64,000 nt of DNA from Cercis canadensis (taxonomy: Eukaryota > Streptophyta > Magnoliopsida > Fabales > Fabaceae): assembly GCA_003255065.1 (NCBI GenBank), contig QAOA01000431.1, forward strand, positions 124,001 through 188,000, given 5' to 3'. Of the stretch, positions 35,630-47,828 are shown one piece after another. Below the pieces are notes generated by a model that did not search any database, was not told where the DNA came from, and saw nothing but the letters and a program-made list of their open reading frames with translations. Positions within the stretch are counted from its first letter, which is position 1. Each line of letters begins with the position of its first letter. The translations under genes were made by a program, and so were the position numbers.

Positions 35630-37062
35630 TGTTAGCCTTACAATTCTCTAGTCCTATTTTGATGATAACAAAATATATCTATGCTACTAACCTATGTTAC
35701 TTGTCTAAGTTCTTATTTAGAATAGGTTAGCAAGAAGCCCTAAGAACTAGTTCTGTCTGTTCTTAAGAACTAGTTCTTGCATAAGTGATCTAGTTCTTCT
35801 GGAGAATGATTATCCAAGACTGATGATGTGGACAAGCTTCTCGAAGACTCTAGAAGACTCTAGTCCTTTCTAGTCACCCAGGAAATTGCCTTGGTTGGTA
35901 AAGGAAATTTCCTCTTGTGGTGACCGTTATAAGATCTATGTTTTAAGGGATATTTTCTCTGCTTTTTCTTACAAAAGGACAAAAGGCATAGTGAATGGTG
36001 CACAATGGGATAGTTGTCAAGGCTAGTAGGTGGTTTTCAATGGCCTTTCACATGGTCCTTCACGTGCTCTCCATAGTCCATATCAAGTGAGTGAACTGAG
36101 GCTTCAATACACAGAGAAGTGAGAATGAAAAATTGAGAGAAAAGAAAGGTTTTCTTGAAAGCTTATTCTTTACCTTCTTCTTTCTTGTTTCTCTCTATAG
36201 TAAGAACTTACATTTTATTTTCTACTCTGTAAGAAAGTTTATTCAATGGGGCTACATTGATAAATTGTTATTTGTATATGGATTTCTATGGGATAAATCC
36301 ATGAGAGTAATCTCTAGTGAGCTAGAGAGTGTGAGTTCATGGTTAACTTGAAAAATAAAACCATAATTGAGAAGCTTGAAAAAATAAACTTGAATTATAG
36401 TGAAACCCCAGTTATTGGGAAAAATGAATGTAAACATTTCTGCCGAACCACTATAAAGGCTCTTGCAAATCTCTCATCTTCTAATCTTTTATTTCTAAGA
36501 ATATTTGCTTTTCTATGTTTTGCAATGTGTTCATGATCTTCTGAGTTAATTTATGTTCTGTCTTTAATGCTTTATTCAGCTATCCTTCTATGCTCAATCC
36601 TATGTTTATTAGTGAACTAGTTCTTCAAGCCTAAGAATTAGTTCTTAATCATATATGTTGTTGAATTAATCTGTATCACATCTGCTTTCCGCAATTATTT
36701 TTAAACTTGAATTATAGTGAAACCCCAGTTATTGGGAGAAGTGGATGTAAACATTTCTGCTGAACCACTATAAAGGCTCTTGCAAATCTCTCATCTTCTA
36801 ATCTTTTATTTCTAAGAATATTTGCTTTTCTATGTTTTGCAATGTGTTCATGATCTTCTGAGTTAATTTATGTTCTGTCTTTAATGCTTTATTCAGCTAT
36901 CCTTCTATGCTCAATCCTATGTTTATCAGTGAACTAGTTCTTCAAGCCTAAGAATTAGTTCTTAATCATATATGTTGTTGAATTAATCTGTATCACATCT
37001 GCTTTCCGCAATTATTTTTAAATATTTTTATTCACCCCTAGGAATAGATCATGCAACCTTCA
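35630..37062 (+). repeat. 5' LTR of the Sirevirus-like element, with internal tandem duplication
   Basis: 1433 bp, versus 1114 bp for the 3' LTR. The extra length is a tandem duplication of about 317 bp (about 36386-36702 and 36703-37019). It contains repeated palindromes AGAACTAGTTCT (35743-35754) and AAGAACTAGTTCTT (35765-35778). Confidence 0.9.
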
Positions 37063-37064
37063 AT

Positions 37065-37080
37065 TGGTATCAGAGCTTTT
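37065..37080 (+). other. Primer binding site of the Sirevirus-like element
   Basis: TGGTATCAGAGCTTTT two bases after the 5' LTR end, complementary to initiator tRNA-Met. Confidence 0.85.
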
Positions 37081-37146
37081 GTGCTCAATATTTTTTGGTT
37101 TAACTAACCGTGATCTAAAGATCTAGTTCTTCTAGTTGCAGGAACC

Positions 37147-37800
37147 ATGAGCAATCAGAATGAGTCTCACTTATCTCACAAGCGACCATACTTCAATGGT
37201 GAAAACTATCCCTACTGGAAATATTGGATGGAAATGTATCTTGAGACTATCGATTATAAGATCTGGCAGATTGTAAGAAATGGACTCATACATCCAACCA
37301 AAATTGATAATGGAGTTGAGGTCCTTAAAGAGGAAAGACAGTTTACTGCTGAAGATAAGGTAAAGTTTACCCTCAATTCCAAAGCTAGATACAACATTGT
37401 ATGTGTTGTGTCTACTAAGGAATATGAGCATATTGCTTTATGTAATACTGCAAAAGAGATGTGGGACATACTTGTTGCAATACATGAGGGAACAAGCCAT
37501 GTTAAGGAGGCAAAAATTGATATATACTTTGCAGAATATGAGATGTTCCATATGGAGCAAAATGAACCCCTTGAGATATTTTTTACTCGTTTTCTCAGCA
37601 TTATCAATAGTCTCAAAGGACTTGGAAGAGTCTATACTCAACAGGAATAAGCTAAGAAGCTTCTAAGGTTCTTGTATGATAAATGGGAGTCCAAAGTGAC
37701 TGGTCTACTCCAATATGTAGAGACCAACGATATATCTATGAGGAAAACATAGCCAACTTTTGTCTTATGGCAATATGAGATAGTTCTGGAGAAAAGCATA
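37147..37800 (+). pseudogene. Sirevirus-like gag, truncated
   Basis: From the ATG at 37147 the frame reads 167 codons to 37650. It has the Sirevirus/copia gag signature RPYFNGENYPYWKYWMEMYL near the N-terminus and a UBN2-like helical region (KEMWDILVAIHEGTSHVKEA). A TAA interrupts after YTQQE, and homology continues to about 37740 (LRFLYDKWESKVT). The zinc-knuckle part, protease and integrase are absent, since RT-proximal sequence begins by about 37900. Confidence 0.85.
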
Positions 37801-37897
37801 AGGTAACAGAACTAGAGCACAACCAATTCTTCCAGAACTAGTTCACCCAGAATTAATTCATTCAGAACCAGTTCAAGAAGCAGCTTTATAGAAAAAT

Positions 37898-38575
37898 GTG
37901 AAAAACTCACTACCAAGAGAAACCAGAACTTCCAAAAATCATCCAATTGAAAAGGTGATTGGAGACTTGGAAAGAGGAATCAGTACTAAAGCATCTCTTA
38001 GAGATAAACATGTGAACTTGGCATTCTTGTCTCTGTCCGAGCCTACAAAAATTTATGAAAAATTACAAGATGAAGCTTGGATCATGGCAATGCAAGAAGA
38101 ATTGAACTAATTCACAAGGAACCAAGTCTGGACTCTTGTACATGAACCAAAAGGTCATACAATTATTGGCACAAGATGGATTTTTAAAAATAAACTTGAT
38201 GAGGATAGGAAGATTGTGAGAAACAAATCAATATTAATAGCTCAAGGCTTCAATTAGCAGGAAGGTATAGATTTTGAAGAAACTTTTGCTCCTATAGTTA
38301 GATTAGAAGCCATCAGAATGTTTCTTGCATTTTCATCTTTTAAAGATTTTAAAGTTTTTCAAATAGATGTGAAAAGTGCCTTTTTGAATGATTATATTAA
38401 TGAGGAAGTATATGTTAAACAACCCCCTGATTTTGAAAACCTAGACTTTCCAAATCATGTGTTTAAACTCTCCAAAGCATTTTATGGTCTTAAGCAAGCT
38501 CCATGGGCTTGGTATGATAGACTTAGTGAGTTTCTTATGAAAAATGAGTTTTCAAGAGGGAAATAAATCTATAAG
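37898..38575 (+). pseudogene. Sirevirus-like reverse transcriptase N-terminal fragment
   Basis: In one frame with two stops, the segment reads NHPIEKVIGD, then DEAWIMAMQEELN, stop, then TIIGTRWIFKNKLDE, a second stop in the QG-F region, then KVFQIDVKSAFLND, with the catalytic-domain VDVKSAFL motif, and FYGLKQAPWAWYDRLSEF. It ends at FSRGK, where unrelated sequence and the Athila LTR begin. The YVDD-containing half of RT is missing. About 800 bp is lost relative to a normal copia RT-RH. Confidence 0.85.
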
Positions 38576-38689
38576 TACCAACAAGTCCAAATCTACAAAA
38601 CATGTCTAAGGGCTATAAAAATCACTAGAAACACACACTAAAAGACTAAGTATAAGGGAAATAAATAGTGTAAAATAATGTCTCATCAA
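38566..38689. other. Unassigned junction segment
   Basis: These ~120 bases separate the broken copia RT from the first base recognisable as Athila LTR. They match neither the remaining copia element nor the 5' part of the right Athila LTR, so they mark a rearranged junction. Confidence 0.5.
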
Positions 38690-39535
38690 AGAACAAAATA
38701 GAAGATCAACCCATTGAAAGAACTTCATGAGCATGAGTTTTTCTGATTCTATCTTGTCTTCTCTGTATTTTGTTGATTCAGATTTTATCAGGAACTAATT
38801 TGTAAAGGTTTAGATAGGATGAACCCTAGAACTACATCTGAACTCTTCTTCCTTTAATTTAATGAGAATATACCTTTCATTTCTTGGAATTATCTATGAT
38901 TATTATTTGTGTTGAGTTGATGAAGCATGTCATTGATTTAACACCAGATTTCAGTTTATAGATTAAGAAATTGTACATTGAACAAGATCACTTGTAGGTA
39001 GTGGGATTTGCTTGGAATCACTAGAGATAGGGTTCACATAAGTCCTCTGATTTGAGTCAATGTACTAAGGAAATTCACAAAACACGAATTAATGCATTCT
39101 TGGAGGTTTTGATTATGAAGAGATTTCAGTCAATCAACCTAGGAATAAATGTCTCATTGCTTGAGAAAGATTAAGGCATAATTCAAGAATTTCCATCAGT
39201 CTAAGTAAAGATTGGTAATTATTGAGTTAAAGATGAAAGTGCAATGTTAGATTCTAGGGGGATTCTTATTTAGACCTGTCCTTCTCAATTGATAAATCTA
39301 TCAATCCTTGTTATTATTTTCGTGTCTTGTTTATATTAGTTTAGATTAAGTAGTTCATTCATTAAATCACAATTCTAAGATTAGATAATAGAAAAAAGAT
39401 TACTACTAATAGCTATAGTTCCTTGTGGGAATGATATCTGTACTCGATTAAGCTATTATACAAAATGATAGGTACACTTACCTAGAGTGGTTGTAGTATT
39501 GATTTAATTGAATACAATTCTAAATCAAAACATCA
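38690..39535 (+). repeat. Left Athila LTR, 5'-truncated
   Basis: About 846 bp matching 48940-49787 and ending AACATCA. The first ~570 bp present in the right LTR, including the ACACGGCCGTGT-rich part, are absent. Confidence 0.85.
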
Positions 39536-39539
39536 AGTT

Positions 39540-39557
39540 TTTGGCGCTGTTGCCGGG
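39540..39557 (+). other. Athila primer binding site
   Basis: TGGCGCTGTTGCCGGGGA lies four bases after the LTR end. The Athila lineage commonly has TGGCGCCGTTGCCGGGGA at this place, attributed to tRNA-Asp. Confidence 0.8.
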
Positions 39558-39693
39558 GAACTATAATATTAGGAATGTTTAATTTCTATTACTCTAGTCA
39601 TTTTATTTTCTTTAGATAAATTCTGGTTAGTTCTAAAATTCTTTCTTATTTTTGGTTGTGGTTAATCTTTGCAGCAACTAATCTTACTGGTGT

Positions 39694-40017
39694 ATGACAC
39701 GAAGCAATAATTAGGAGCTCTTTGAGTTGAATGCAGAGATTGAACGCACATTGGTGAGAAAATCAAGGAACAAGGCTGTACTACTGGAAGATCAAACATC
39801 CGAGCCTATTTTTGAAGAAGAACCTACCATGGTTGAGCAAGAAAGACCACGAACCATAGGAGATTATGGAAGGCCATCGCATGCTGGAACTGAGTCCAGC
39901 ATAACTAGACCTCTAGTGAATGCCAACAACTTTGAAATCAAGCCGAACATCAGATGGTATAGCAGCTTGTGCAATTCGAGGCATTGCCGCATGAAGACCC
40001 TTATGCAATAGTTCCTT
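39694..40017 (+). pseudogene. Athila gag N-terminal fragment, disrupted
   Basis: ATG at 39694 opens MTRSNN followed by a stop, then the same frame continues to NNFEIKPNI. It then shifts by one nucleotide to read an in-frame stop plus QLVQFEALPHEDPYA, a conserved Athila gag phrase, ending in another stop. RPRTIGDYGRPSHAG near the middle is the diagnostic segment. The capsid region and everything through integrase is missing after this. Confidence 0.8.
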
Positions 40018-42163
40018 AGTACCTAAGTCCAGCTAAATGACTGTAAAGAAGCACTTCTTGGGAGGCAACCCAAGCTCTTTATCTTTTCTCCTTTACTTTC
40101 CATTCCGTTTTTATCTTAGTAACTTGTTTCTTTCTGTGCATATTGCAATAACATGTTGCTTTGCTGCTCTTGTTTTTCTTTACTTGTTAGTTGAATTTTG
40201 CTAGTGTGTGTTTTATTTCTTTCTAAGTTAAATTTGTTTAAGTAGGTACAAGAGAGGCTCTCGGCCATACTGGCGCTGGGCGCTAGCCTCGTGGCGTTGA
40301 GCGCTAGCCTCACAATGAGTCAGAGTACAGAACACGGGCTACAACACATGCTTGTTCTACCCTGTGTGCATCATACAGAGAGCTCAGGAGTGGAACACGG
40401 CCTGTGACATGGTCGTGTCAATTGCCCAGTAGGAAACCATTCTGAAACATGCCCATGTCCATCCCAGGTAAGTATTCATGCATTCCATGCCACACAACAC
40501 GGCCGTGTGAACCCCGTGTCACTTAAAGCCATTTTTACTCTTGGAACACAACCCGTAACACGGGCGTGCCAGCCCTGTGTCGCACCACAACCACACTGCC
40601 ACGCGTGTGTCAAGCCTCGTGTTTCCTAGCCTGACCCAACACGGTCGTGTTGTTGGCGTGTCACTGTGAACCTTTTTAAATCCTGAATCGCGTGTCACTT
40701 CCCACTTCAGAATTCCCAAATTTTTCTCAACCTCTCCCTAATCCCTAACCCCGCCGATGTTCCTACCACCATTTTTGGCCAATTCCATCCCCTCAAAGCC
40801 CTAAATTTCTTGCTTAAATCCAGTTCCCACACCGCCCCACACTAACACACTCTGCCATTTTCTGATTTCCTCACAGTTTCAATCTCTGTTCTTCACTCAC
40901 AAGTATGGATTTCCCTTCATTCTTATTCATATTTATGTATTATTTTAGTTGAATGTTGGATGCATTTTACCTATTTTCATAGTGAGGAAGATGTGCGGGA
41001 AAGTTGAATGTAGCATGAACGACTGTTAATAATTTTTGGGATATTGCTGCAGAATCTGATCTTGGGGCATTTGGGTGTTGACGAATTTGTTTATTTTATT
41101 GAATACTCTTAACACTGTTGTGGGCATTAATTTATTGATGTGAGAAATTTGGGAGGTTAGCTGTAGGATGCAAAACTGTACCAGAAATTTTGTATTACTA
41201 CTACAAATGTGTAAATATTTGGGAATTTGTTAATATGAGGAGTTTATTTATTTTGCAATTCCCATTCCTGTGTGTCTGCCCTTGATAACCCTTGTTGTGG
41301 AACTTGCTCAATTATTGGAAATTGTTGATATTGTGTTCTTACCATTACTGTGGGCATTGATACTTTACATTGTTGCTTTGGGAAGGAATTGATACTACTA
41401 TTACTGTTGTTTGACTGTTAAGAACAAATTTTGGGAATGATACGACAGCATTTGAAAATAACTGTTGCAATTTGATAAATGCTAGTCGAGGAATTCACTG
41501 GAAATTGTGTTGTTTGTGGGTAACATAGTTGTTTCTATGGAAATGAATGTCGACTGATTATTGTAGGATACTATGTTGTGAGTCCTATAGTTGTCAGTAC
41601 TGTGAGGAGGTGCTATTGATTAAATGTCAATGTGGGTATTCATATAGGAATTAGCATTCAAATTGATTGACATTCTTATTTATTCTGATTTCTTAGGAAT
41701 TGACTGTTAGTGGGAACTGATCTTGTTGCTTTATTGCTGCGAAATTGATGTTGCTTAATGGTTCTTGTTTAATTACATGTTATTAGGCATCATTTAGAAA
41801 ATGAGATTGCAACATAGGTTAGGTGAGCCAATGTGGGGCATTGCAATTCCTGTTATTGTTATTGCTGTAGAATGGTTCAGACATTAGAATTCTGTCCATT
41901 TTCCCTGCATTTGTCATTATTGTAGAATTATTCAGAATTGTTCAGAAATGGCCATTATTAACGATTGCTATGGGATTTGCAGAATTTATCTCTTTTTGTG
42001 AGGCTTGCTGTTTTTCCATATAGACATGCATTTTCCCATTTTGAAATTGCCCAATGTTCTGCAACAACTGGATTGTGCATGAATTCCTGTATATGTGGTG
42101 CCAATTCTGTTTACATAGTTTTCCATGTTTTGTGATTCACTAGGTTCATTTGTTTTTGCAGGA
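40018..42163 (+). other. Athila post-pol leader region with candidate intron
   Basis: Begins with the CTTGGGAGGCAACCC motif. 40240-40690 is rich in ACACGGCCGTGT-like repeats. A candidate donor (ACAA|GTATGG at about 40903) and a strong acceptor (TTTTTGCAG| ending at 42162) flank T-rich, intron-like sequence just before the env-like ORF. Plant Athila elements have been reported to express the env-like gene from spliced RNA. Here the intron is inferred. Confidence 0.5.
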
Positions 42164-43744
42164 AACGACATGACAAAGTGCACCGAGGAATCACAACAGC
42201 GACGTGAGAAGCTGCAACCCCGAAAGAATCGCCCCACACCTCAGGAGTCGCCTTCTCCCCCTGCCAAGAGGCGAAGATCCGAAGTTATTGATACGTCAGT
42301 TCATCCCTTCCTCGGATTCCTAGGAGCTTAGCACAAGGAGCAGCTTGCCAAACTCTCCACCAAACCATTCAAACCCAACTGTTACCCAGACTGGCTCGTA
42401 CTACAAGAGTTGGGCATGGAACAGGAGGTGCGACACCTCCTTAGCTTCAGCCAATGGAGCAGCATCTTTGAGCTACGAGAGCCGGCATACTGAGAACTCA
42501 CACTGGAGTTTCTTGCCACAGTGGAGATCAACGCCACATTCACAAACTCCTACACAATGTGGCACGAGCTGAACACTATTAGATTCAGACTGGGCTCGTT
42601 TATGCAAAGTATGAGTCTCCACGAGTTCACCGAGGCAGCAGGACTTGTTGAGCAGGGGCCTGTGTTCGACTCCTACGATCTGGATTGGCACTCACCTACC
42701 ACAGAGCCTACAGACTACTAGAGGACCATTAGTACTGAGGCCACCTATGAGGCCAAGAGGTCTAAGGCCTCCACCCTTCGCTCACCTACCCTTCGCTTCA
42801 TCCACAAGCTCCTCGTTCACTCATTGACTACGAGGCGGGAGAGCACCAGAGTCGTCAGTAAGATAGACATGTTCTACCTCCAGTGTATTCACGAGCAGCA
42901 TCATTGCCACCTGGGCTATGCATTCATTCAGTTAGTCAGAGGCTACTTGCAGAGGGAAACCTTCAGAGCTATCGGTGATGGATCTGTCATCACTTGCTTA
43001 ACACGGAACCTGAACGTCTTAGGAGAGGTTTCCACTATCACAGTTGCCTACCGACCCCTGTCGCTAGGGATGGACACACTGAAGGCCATGGGGTTGGTCG
43101 AGCACTGCATGGACACACAGGGCACATACTTTGCTCTAGTCGATACTCCATCACACATGGTCCCTGAGGCACCATCAGCAAAGGGACCATCCACACATGC
43201 CTTCGAGGACCCACCTACAGCAAACCCCAATTCATCAACTTCTTCATCATCACACCCATTTTCGGGAGTTCCCTTCACATCACCCGACAAGGAAGATCGG
43301 AAACCCACCGCCATAGAGTGGCAGCTGAGCCGCATAGAGGTTGAGGTAGATGGGATGCGGGCCCGACTCAACCGACTCATAGTGGACCACCACCAGTTAC
43401 GCCATGATATGTTCCAGTGGATGTCCTATGCGCGAGCGCATCACCAGTGGGTCCAATCTACCTTACAGATGATGAGCCAGAGTATGGGACTTCAGCCACC
43501 ATCACCACCCAGCTCGCCTCACTTCCATGACATAGAGGACGATGCGGACCTTGTTCCTCTGGTTCAACCGATTCGACCTCCACGCACTTCCTCCCGAGCA
43601 CCACCTCTTGAGTTTCCGGATGCGCAGCGAACCAACTTGCCTGTTGAACCACACTTTGAGCCTTCGGGAGAACAACCTAGGGATTATTTTATTTTTCTTT
43701 ATTTCTTTTTGTACTTTCTTTTTTACATGATTTTAATAGTTTAG
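42125..43744 (+). pseudogene. Athila env-like / ATHILA ORF-1 family protein, with stops
   Basis: One continuous reading frame from about 42170 (MTKCTEESQQRRE) to 43744, interrupted by stops at about 42331, 42490 and 42721. The first part is basic (PPAKRRRSEV). The middle shows ELTLEFLATVEINATF and SKASTLRSPTLRFIH, features of the Pfam ATHILA ORF-1 family. The last block (42824-43744) has RESTRVVSKIDMFYLQCIHE, then a proline/serine-rich and possible coiled-coil region, and ends in a hydrophobic stretch (FIFLYFFLYFLFYMILIV), a possible transmembrane segment. Function in plants is unproven. It is described here only as a degraded retroelement gene. Confidence 0.75.
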
Positions 43745-44073
43745 TATTTCAATAAATTTTATTGTTCTCAATTTTTTTCACCCTCTTTCTAGTGTATTAT
43801 TTTCTTTGCAGTATCACCTTCCATCTCACTGGGATGTCACCCTCACTTATCCAGAACATCAAGAACCTCTTCACTTAGGGAGTATCTATCCTCTTAATTT
43901 AACTTTTCATACATTAAGGACAATGTATTACTTAAGTGTGGGGGAGGGGGGTATATATCTATGCTTTAATCTGGAATGCTTTAACATGGTAGAACTAAAC
44001 AAGTTATGAGTGTCTGACGTAATTTGAACTAGAACATTGTGCTCTTGAAGTGATATTCTTGGGAATTTTGTTT

Positions 44074-44137
<64 letters not shown>

Positions 44138-44504
44138 CTGTGCTGTGTTTTATTATTTTTGCTTAATACCTTACCTTTTAGCTAGCTGCATGATGAGGTC
44201 ACCACTTAGGTTCAGTGGACCTGGGAACATTGTACTAGTTAGCCATGAATGTCTGATATGAATAATACCTTGTGCCCTTTCATACCAATCCTTTATATAT
44301 ATATATAGTAGCTGTTTTGAGCATAGTGGGGCTCTACTCCTCTACCTTTTGTGCTTGAAACTGGAGAAGGATATGAGCATGCCCCTGAAGCATAACTAGT
44401 TGAATGTGGGTCGCAGGCAATGATCAGACACCACATCATAAGACCCCCAACTATGCAAGAAAAGAAAAAAAAAATAGTAGCATACTAGAGCTTTTACAAA
44501 AAAA

Positions 44505-44542
<38 letters not shown>

Positions 44543-44544
44543 TG
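43745..44544 (+). other. Athila 3' untranslated region, with long poly-T
   Basis: Contains a PPT-like TTAAGTGTGGGGGAGGGGGG near 43932, a poly-T tract of about 75 bases (about 44063-44137), and an (AT)n run at about 44508-44540 just before the hAT target site. No coding region. Confidence 0.6.
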
Positions 44545-44809
44545 ATGAGAATTAGAGGTGGGAAAATGGACTGAACCCAGTGGGCTGGCCCGTTTTGGCC
44601 TGACAAAAGAGTGGGTTGGGTTATATAATTGGTAGCCCATTTAAAATCGAGCCATTTTAGCCCGACCCATTTTGGCCCGTGGCCCATTCTGGTTTGGGCC
44701 GGTTTGACCCGGTTGGCCCGTTAGCCCGAATTACTGGTTTTTTTTTTTAAAAAAATTTATTGGCAAATTCCCAATTTGGGAACTAAAATCCCTAAAAGAC
44801 TAAGTGCTT

Positions 44810-45056
44810 CAGCTTGTGCCGCTCGCGTGAAACTGTCCTCTGTGACTCACTCCGTCGGTCCGTCCCTCGCTCATCCCTCCCGCTCGCCGCTCGCCGCTCG
44901 CTGCTAGTCGCCACTCGCCCTCGCCGCCCGCTCGCTGCTAGTCGCTACTCGCCCACGCCGCCCGCTCGCCCTTGCCGCTGCAACGCTGCTCGACCTCGCC
45001 GCTGCTCAACCTCGCCGCTCGACCTCGTCGCCGCTCGACCTCTACCGCATCTCTGT
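44810..45056 (+). repeat. GC-rich CTCGCC tandem repeat in hAT 5' region
   Basis: Imperfect tandem units such as CTCGCCGCTCGC and CTCGCTGCTAGTCG occur over about 250 bases, in sharp contrast to the AT-rich surroundings. It lies between the left end of the hAT and the transposase start, so it may be promoter or 5' UTR sequence. The open frame through it is low complexity and not believed to be a protein. Confidence 0.6.
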
Positions 45057-45553
45057 TAAAATTTTTGTGGTTGCTTCACCTATTCACCACCTCAGCTACA
45101 GATTAACTTTAATCATCCAATAAGAGGTATGATTTATAGAGAAAGGAAAAATTATATTTGCAGCTTTCTTGTTGGTTGCTTAAAAGGCTTGCTTAAAAGG
45201 CTTACTTTGATTCAGACATTTGGAAGTTTAGGGGCTGAAATTCTAAAATTTGACAATGTTATGTTGTTCTCTGTGTGAATGTGAAATGAGATTGGACATA
45301 TTTTAACTTTTGAAAATTTTAATTGGCTGTAATGTGTAATGTGCAAATTATAGCTCTGTTGTTTTTGTTGCTGCTGCTTTGCTTTGTAGCTGATTTGTTG
45401 ATGTTGGTATTTTATTTCAATATTATTATTTTTTTGGTGTCCATTTGATCTTGTTGTGAATGGTTCTGATTTTAAATTGATAGTGCATTTGTTGTGACTG
45501 GTTGTGAATAATTTAGGGGAATGTATTTATTTTTTTTTTAAATTTTTTGCAGC

Positions 45554-47828
45554 ATGGCTTCCTCTAGTGTTGGAAAGAGTGGTGATATTAGTTGTGATGC
45601 TGATAATGATTGTCAAATTTTGCAATGTCCTACTGTTTTGAGTAATACTAATACTAGTGAGAATATTGAACCACAATCCAAAAAGGCTAAGTCATTGACC
45701 TCTGATGTGTGAAACTTTTTTACAAAAATTGGTGTGGGTAAAGATGGCAAAGAAAAGTGTAAATGCAAGGCTTGCGAGAAAGAATATACTTGTGCAAGTA
45801 AATCGGGAACTTCTCATTTAGGTCGTCATATTCCTAAATGTCATATGATTCCTAAATATCATGATGTTGGGGACATGCTAATTGATTTTGAAGGAAAGCT
45901 AAAGAGAAGAAAATTTGACTCTAAGGTGAATCGTGAGATGTTGTCTGAATTGATTATTACACATGATGTTCCATTTAAAATTGTTGAGTGGAGGGTGTTT
46001 AGGAAATACCAAAAATTTTTGAATGAAGATTGTAAGTTTATTTATAGACGGACTGCTAAAGGTGATGTGCTGAAAAAATATGAAGTTGAGAAAGAAAAAC
46101 TGAAACAACAATTAGCCCGAATTCCTGGTAGAGCTTGACTTCTGATGTTTGGACTGCATGTACCAATGTTGGTTATATATCTTTGACTGCTCATTATGTT
46201 GATGAGAATTGGAAGTTGAATAGTAAGATTTTATCATTTGCTCATATGCGACCTCCACATACCGGGCATGATTTATCATTGAAGGTGCTTGAATTTTTGA
46301 AAAATTGGGGAATAGAGAGAAAATTTTTTTCCATTACTTTGGATAATGCTTCTTCAAATGACAACATGCAAAGCATTTTGAAAGAACATTTATGCTTGTC
46401 AAATAGCTTGTTACTTAATGGAGAGTTTTTTCATATTAGATGCTCTGCTCATATCTTGAATCTCATTGTTCAAGATGGTTTGAAGGTTGCTAATGATGCA
46501 TTGCACAAAATTAGACAAAGTGTGCATTATGTTCGGGCATCGAAAAGTAGGATGAAACAATTTTTTCAGTGTGTTGAACAAGTTGGTGGGATTGATACAT
46601 CAATTGGCTTGAGACCAAATTGTGTCACTAGATGGAACTCCACTTATGTAATGCTTGAGAGTGCAATCAAGTATCGACGTGTTTTTCATAGTTTGAGCTT
46701 AATTGATAAAAATTATAAGTGGTGTCCATCAAATGATGAGTGGACTAGAGGGGCTTCTATGTGTGAATTTTTGAAGCTATTTTATACAATTACCAACTTG
46801 ATATCTGGGTCATCTTACCCTACATCTAATTTATATTTTGGGGAAATTTGGAGAATAGAGCTTATTATGACATCCAACTTGTCAAATGAAGATTTGTTGA
46901 TTCAAAGCATGAGTCATAGAATGAAAGAAAAATTTGACAAGTATTGGAGTCAATATAGTGTGGTTCTTGCATTTGGGGCTGTTCTTGATCCAACCAAGAA
47001 GCTTAATTTCTTGAAGTATACTTATTCTAGACTTGATCCATATTACTATGAAGAGAAAGTAGAAAAGGTCAAGAAGACTTTGTATGCACTTTTTAATGAG
47101 TATGTCAATAAAGGTGCATCAACTTCAATAGCTTCTTTCAATATGAGTCAATCATCAAGTATCATTGGAGGAGGAAAAGGAAAAGAGAAGTTGCCTACAC
47201 TATATTATGATGTAAGTTTGCTCTTTAATTTTTTCTTTTAAAGATTTTCATTGTCTTTCTTTTAATGATACTATATTATGATGTAAGTTAAATATTTATT
47301 TGGTTATTTGATAGGATTTTGAAGAATTTGATTGCCAACAAAGTAACAATGCCGGAAAGTCTCAACTTGATATTTATTTGGAAGAGGCAAGGATCACATC
47401 CTCGGAAAGTTTTGATGTTTTGGCTTATTGGAGAGACCGAAGTAATAGATTTGGTGATCTTGCAAGGATGGCTTGTGATATATTGAACATTCCAATAACT
47501 ACCGTAGCATCGGAATCCACTTTTAGTATTGGCTCTTGTGTTTTGAACAAGTATAGGAGTTCTATGCTTGACGAAATGTTGCAAGCTCTCTTATGCACAC
47601 GTAATTGGCTAATTGGTTTTGTAGGTAAGTTTTTTGAAATTTTTTCATTTAGGATTTATAATTACAAGTTGACTTTATATAATTACTTATTAACCTATGC
47701 TCATTTTAATTATAGATGATGATGCCGATGAGGATGACTCAACCAACAATGATGATCTAATTTCTAAAGAGGAGTCAAATGTTATTATTGAGAACAATGA
47801 AGAGGAAGATGAGGATTATACAATTTAG
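45554..47828 (+). pseudogene. hAT transposase, disrupted
   Basis: ATG at 45554 (MASSSVGKSGD). A TGA at 45710-45712 replaces the expected Trp of SDVWNFFTKIG. The same frame continues as a BED zinc finger (CKCKACEKEY, then SHLGRHIPKC) to 46138, where a one-base loss shifts the frame. The long catalytic region (46135-47210) reads LTSDVWTACTNVGYISLTAH, ITLDNASSND and CSAHILNLIVQDG. A GTAAGT intron (about 47211-47314) precedes the C-terminal dimerisation domain (DIPITT-like NIPITTVASESTFS, then LLCTRNWL). A second intron is 47625-47715, and the frame ends in an acidic tail with TAG at 47828. Confidence 0.9.

Noticed and set aside
43048..43652. Minus-strand frames in the Athila env-like region
   Set aside because: Shadows of the plus-strand env-like frame, which has recognisable family motifs.
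44814..45059. Arg/Pro-rich protein in the hAT 5' region
   Set aside because: It is a translation of the CTCGCC repeat, and the transposase start at 45554 is in another context.
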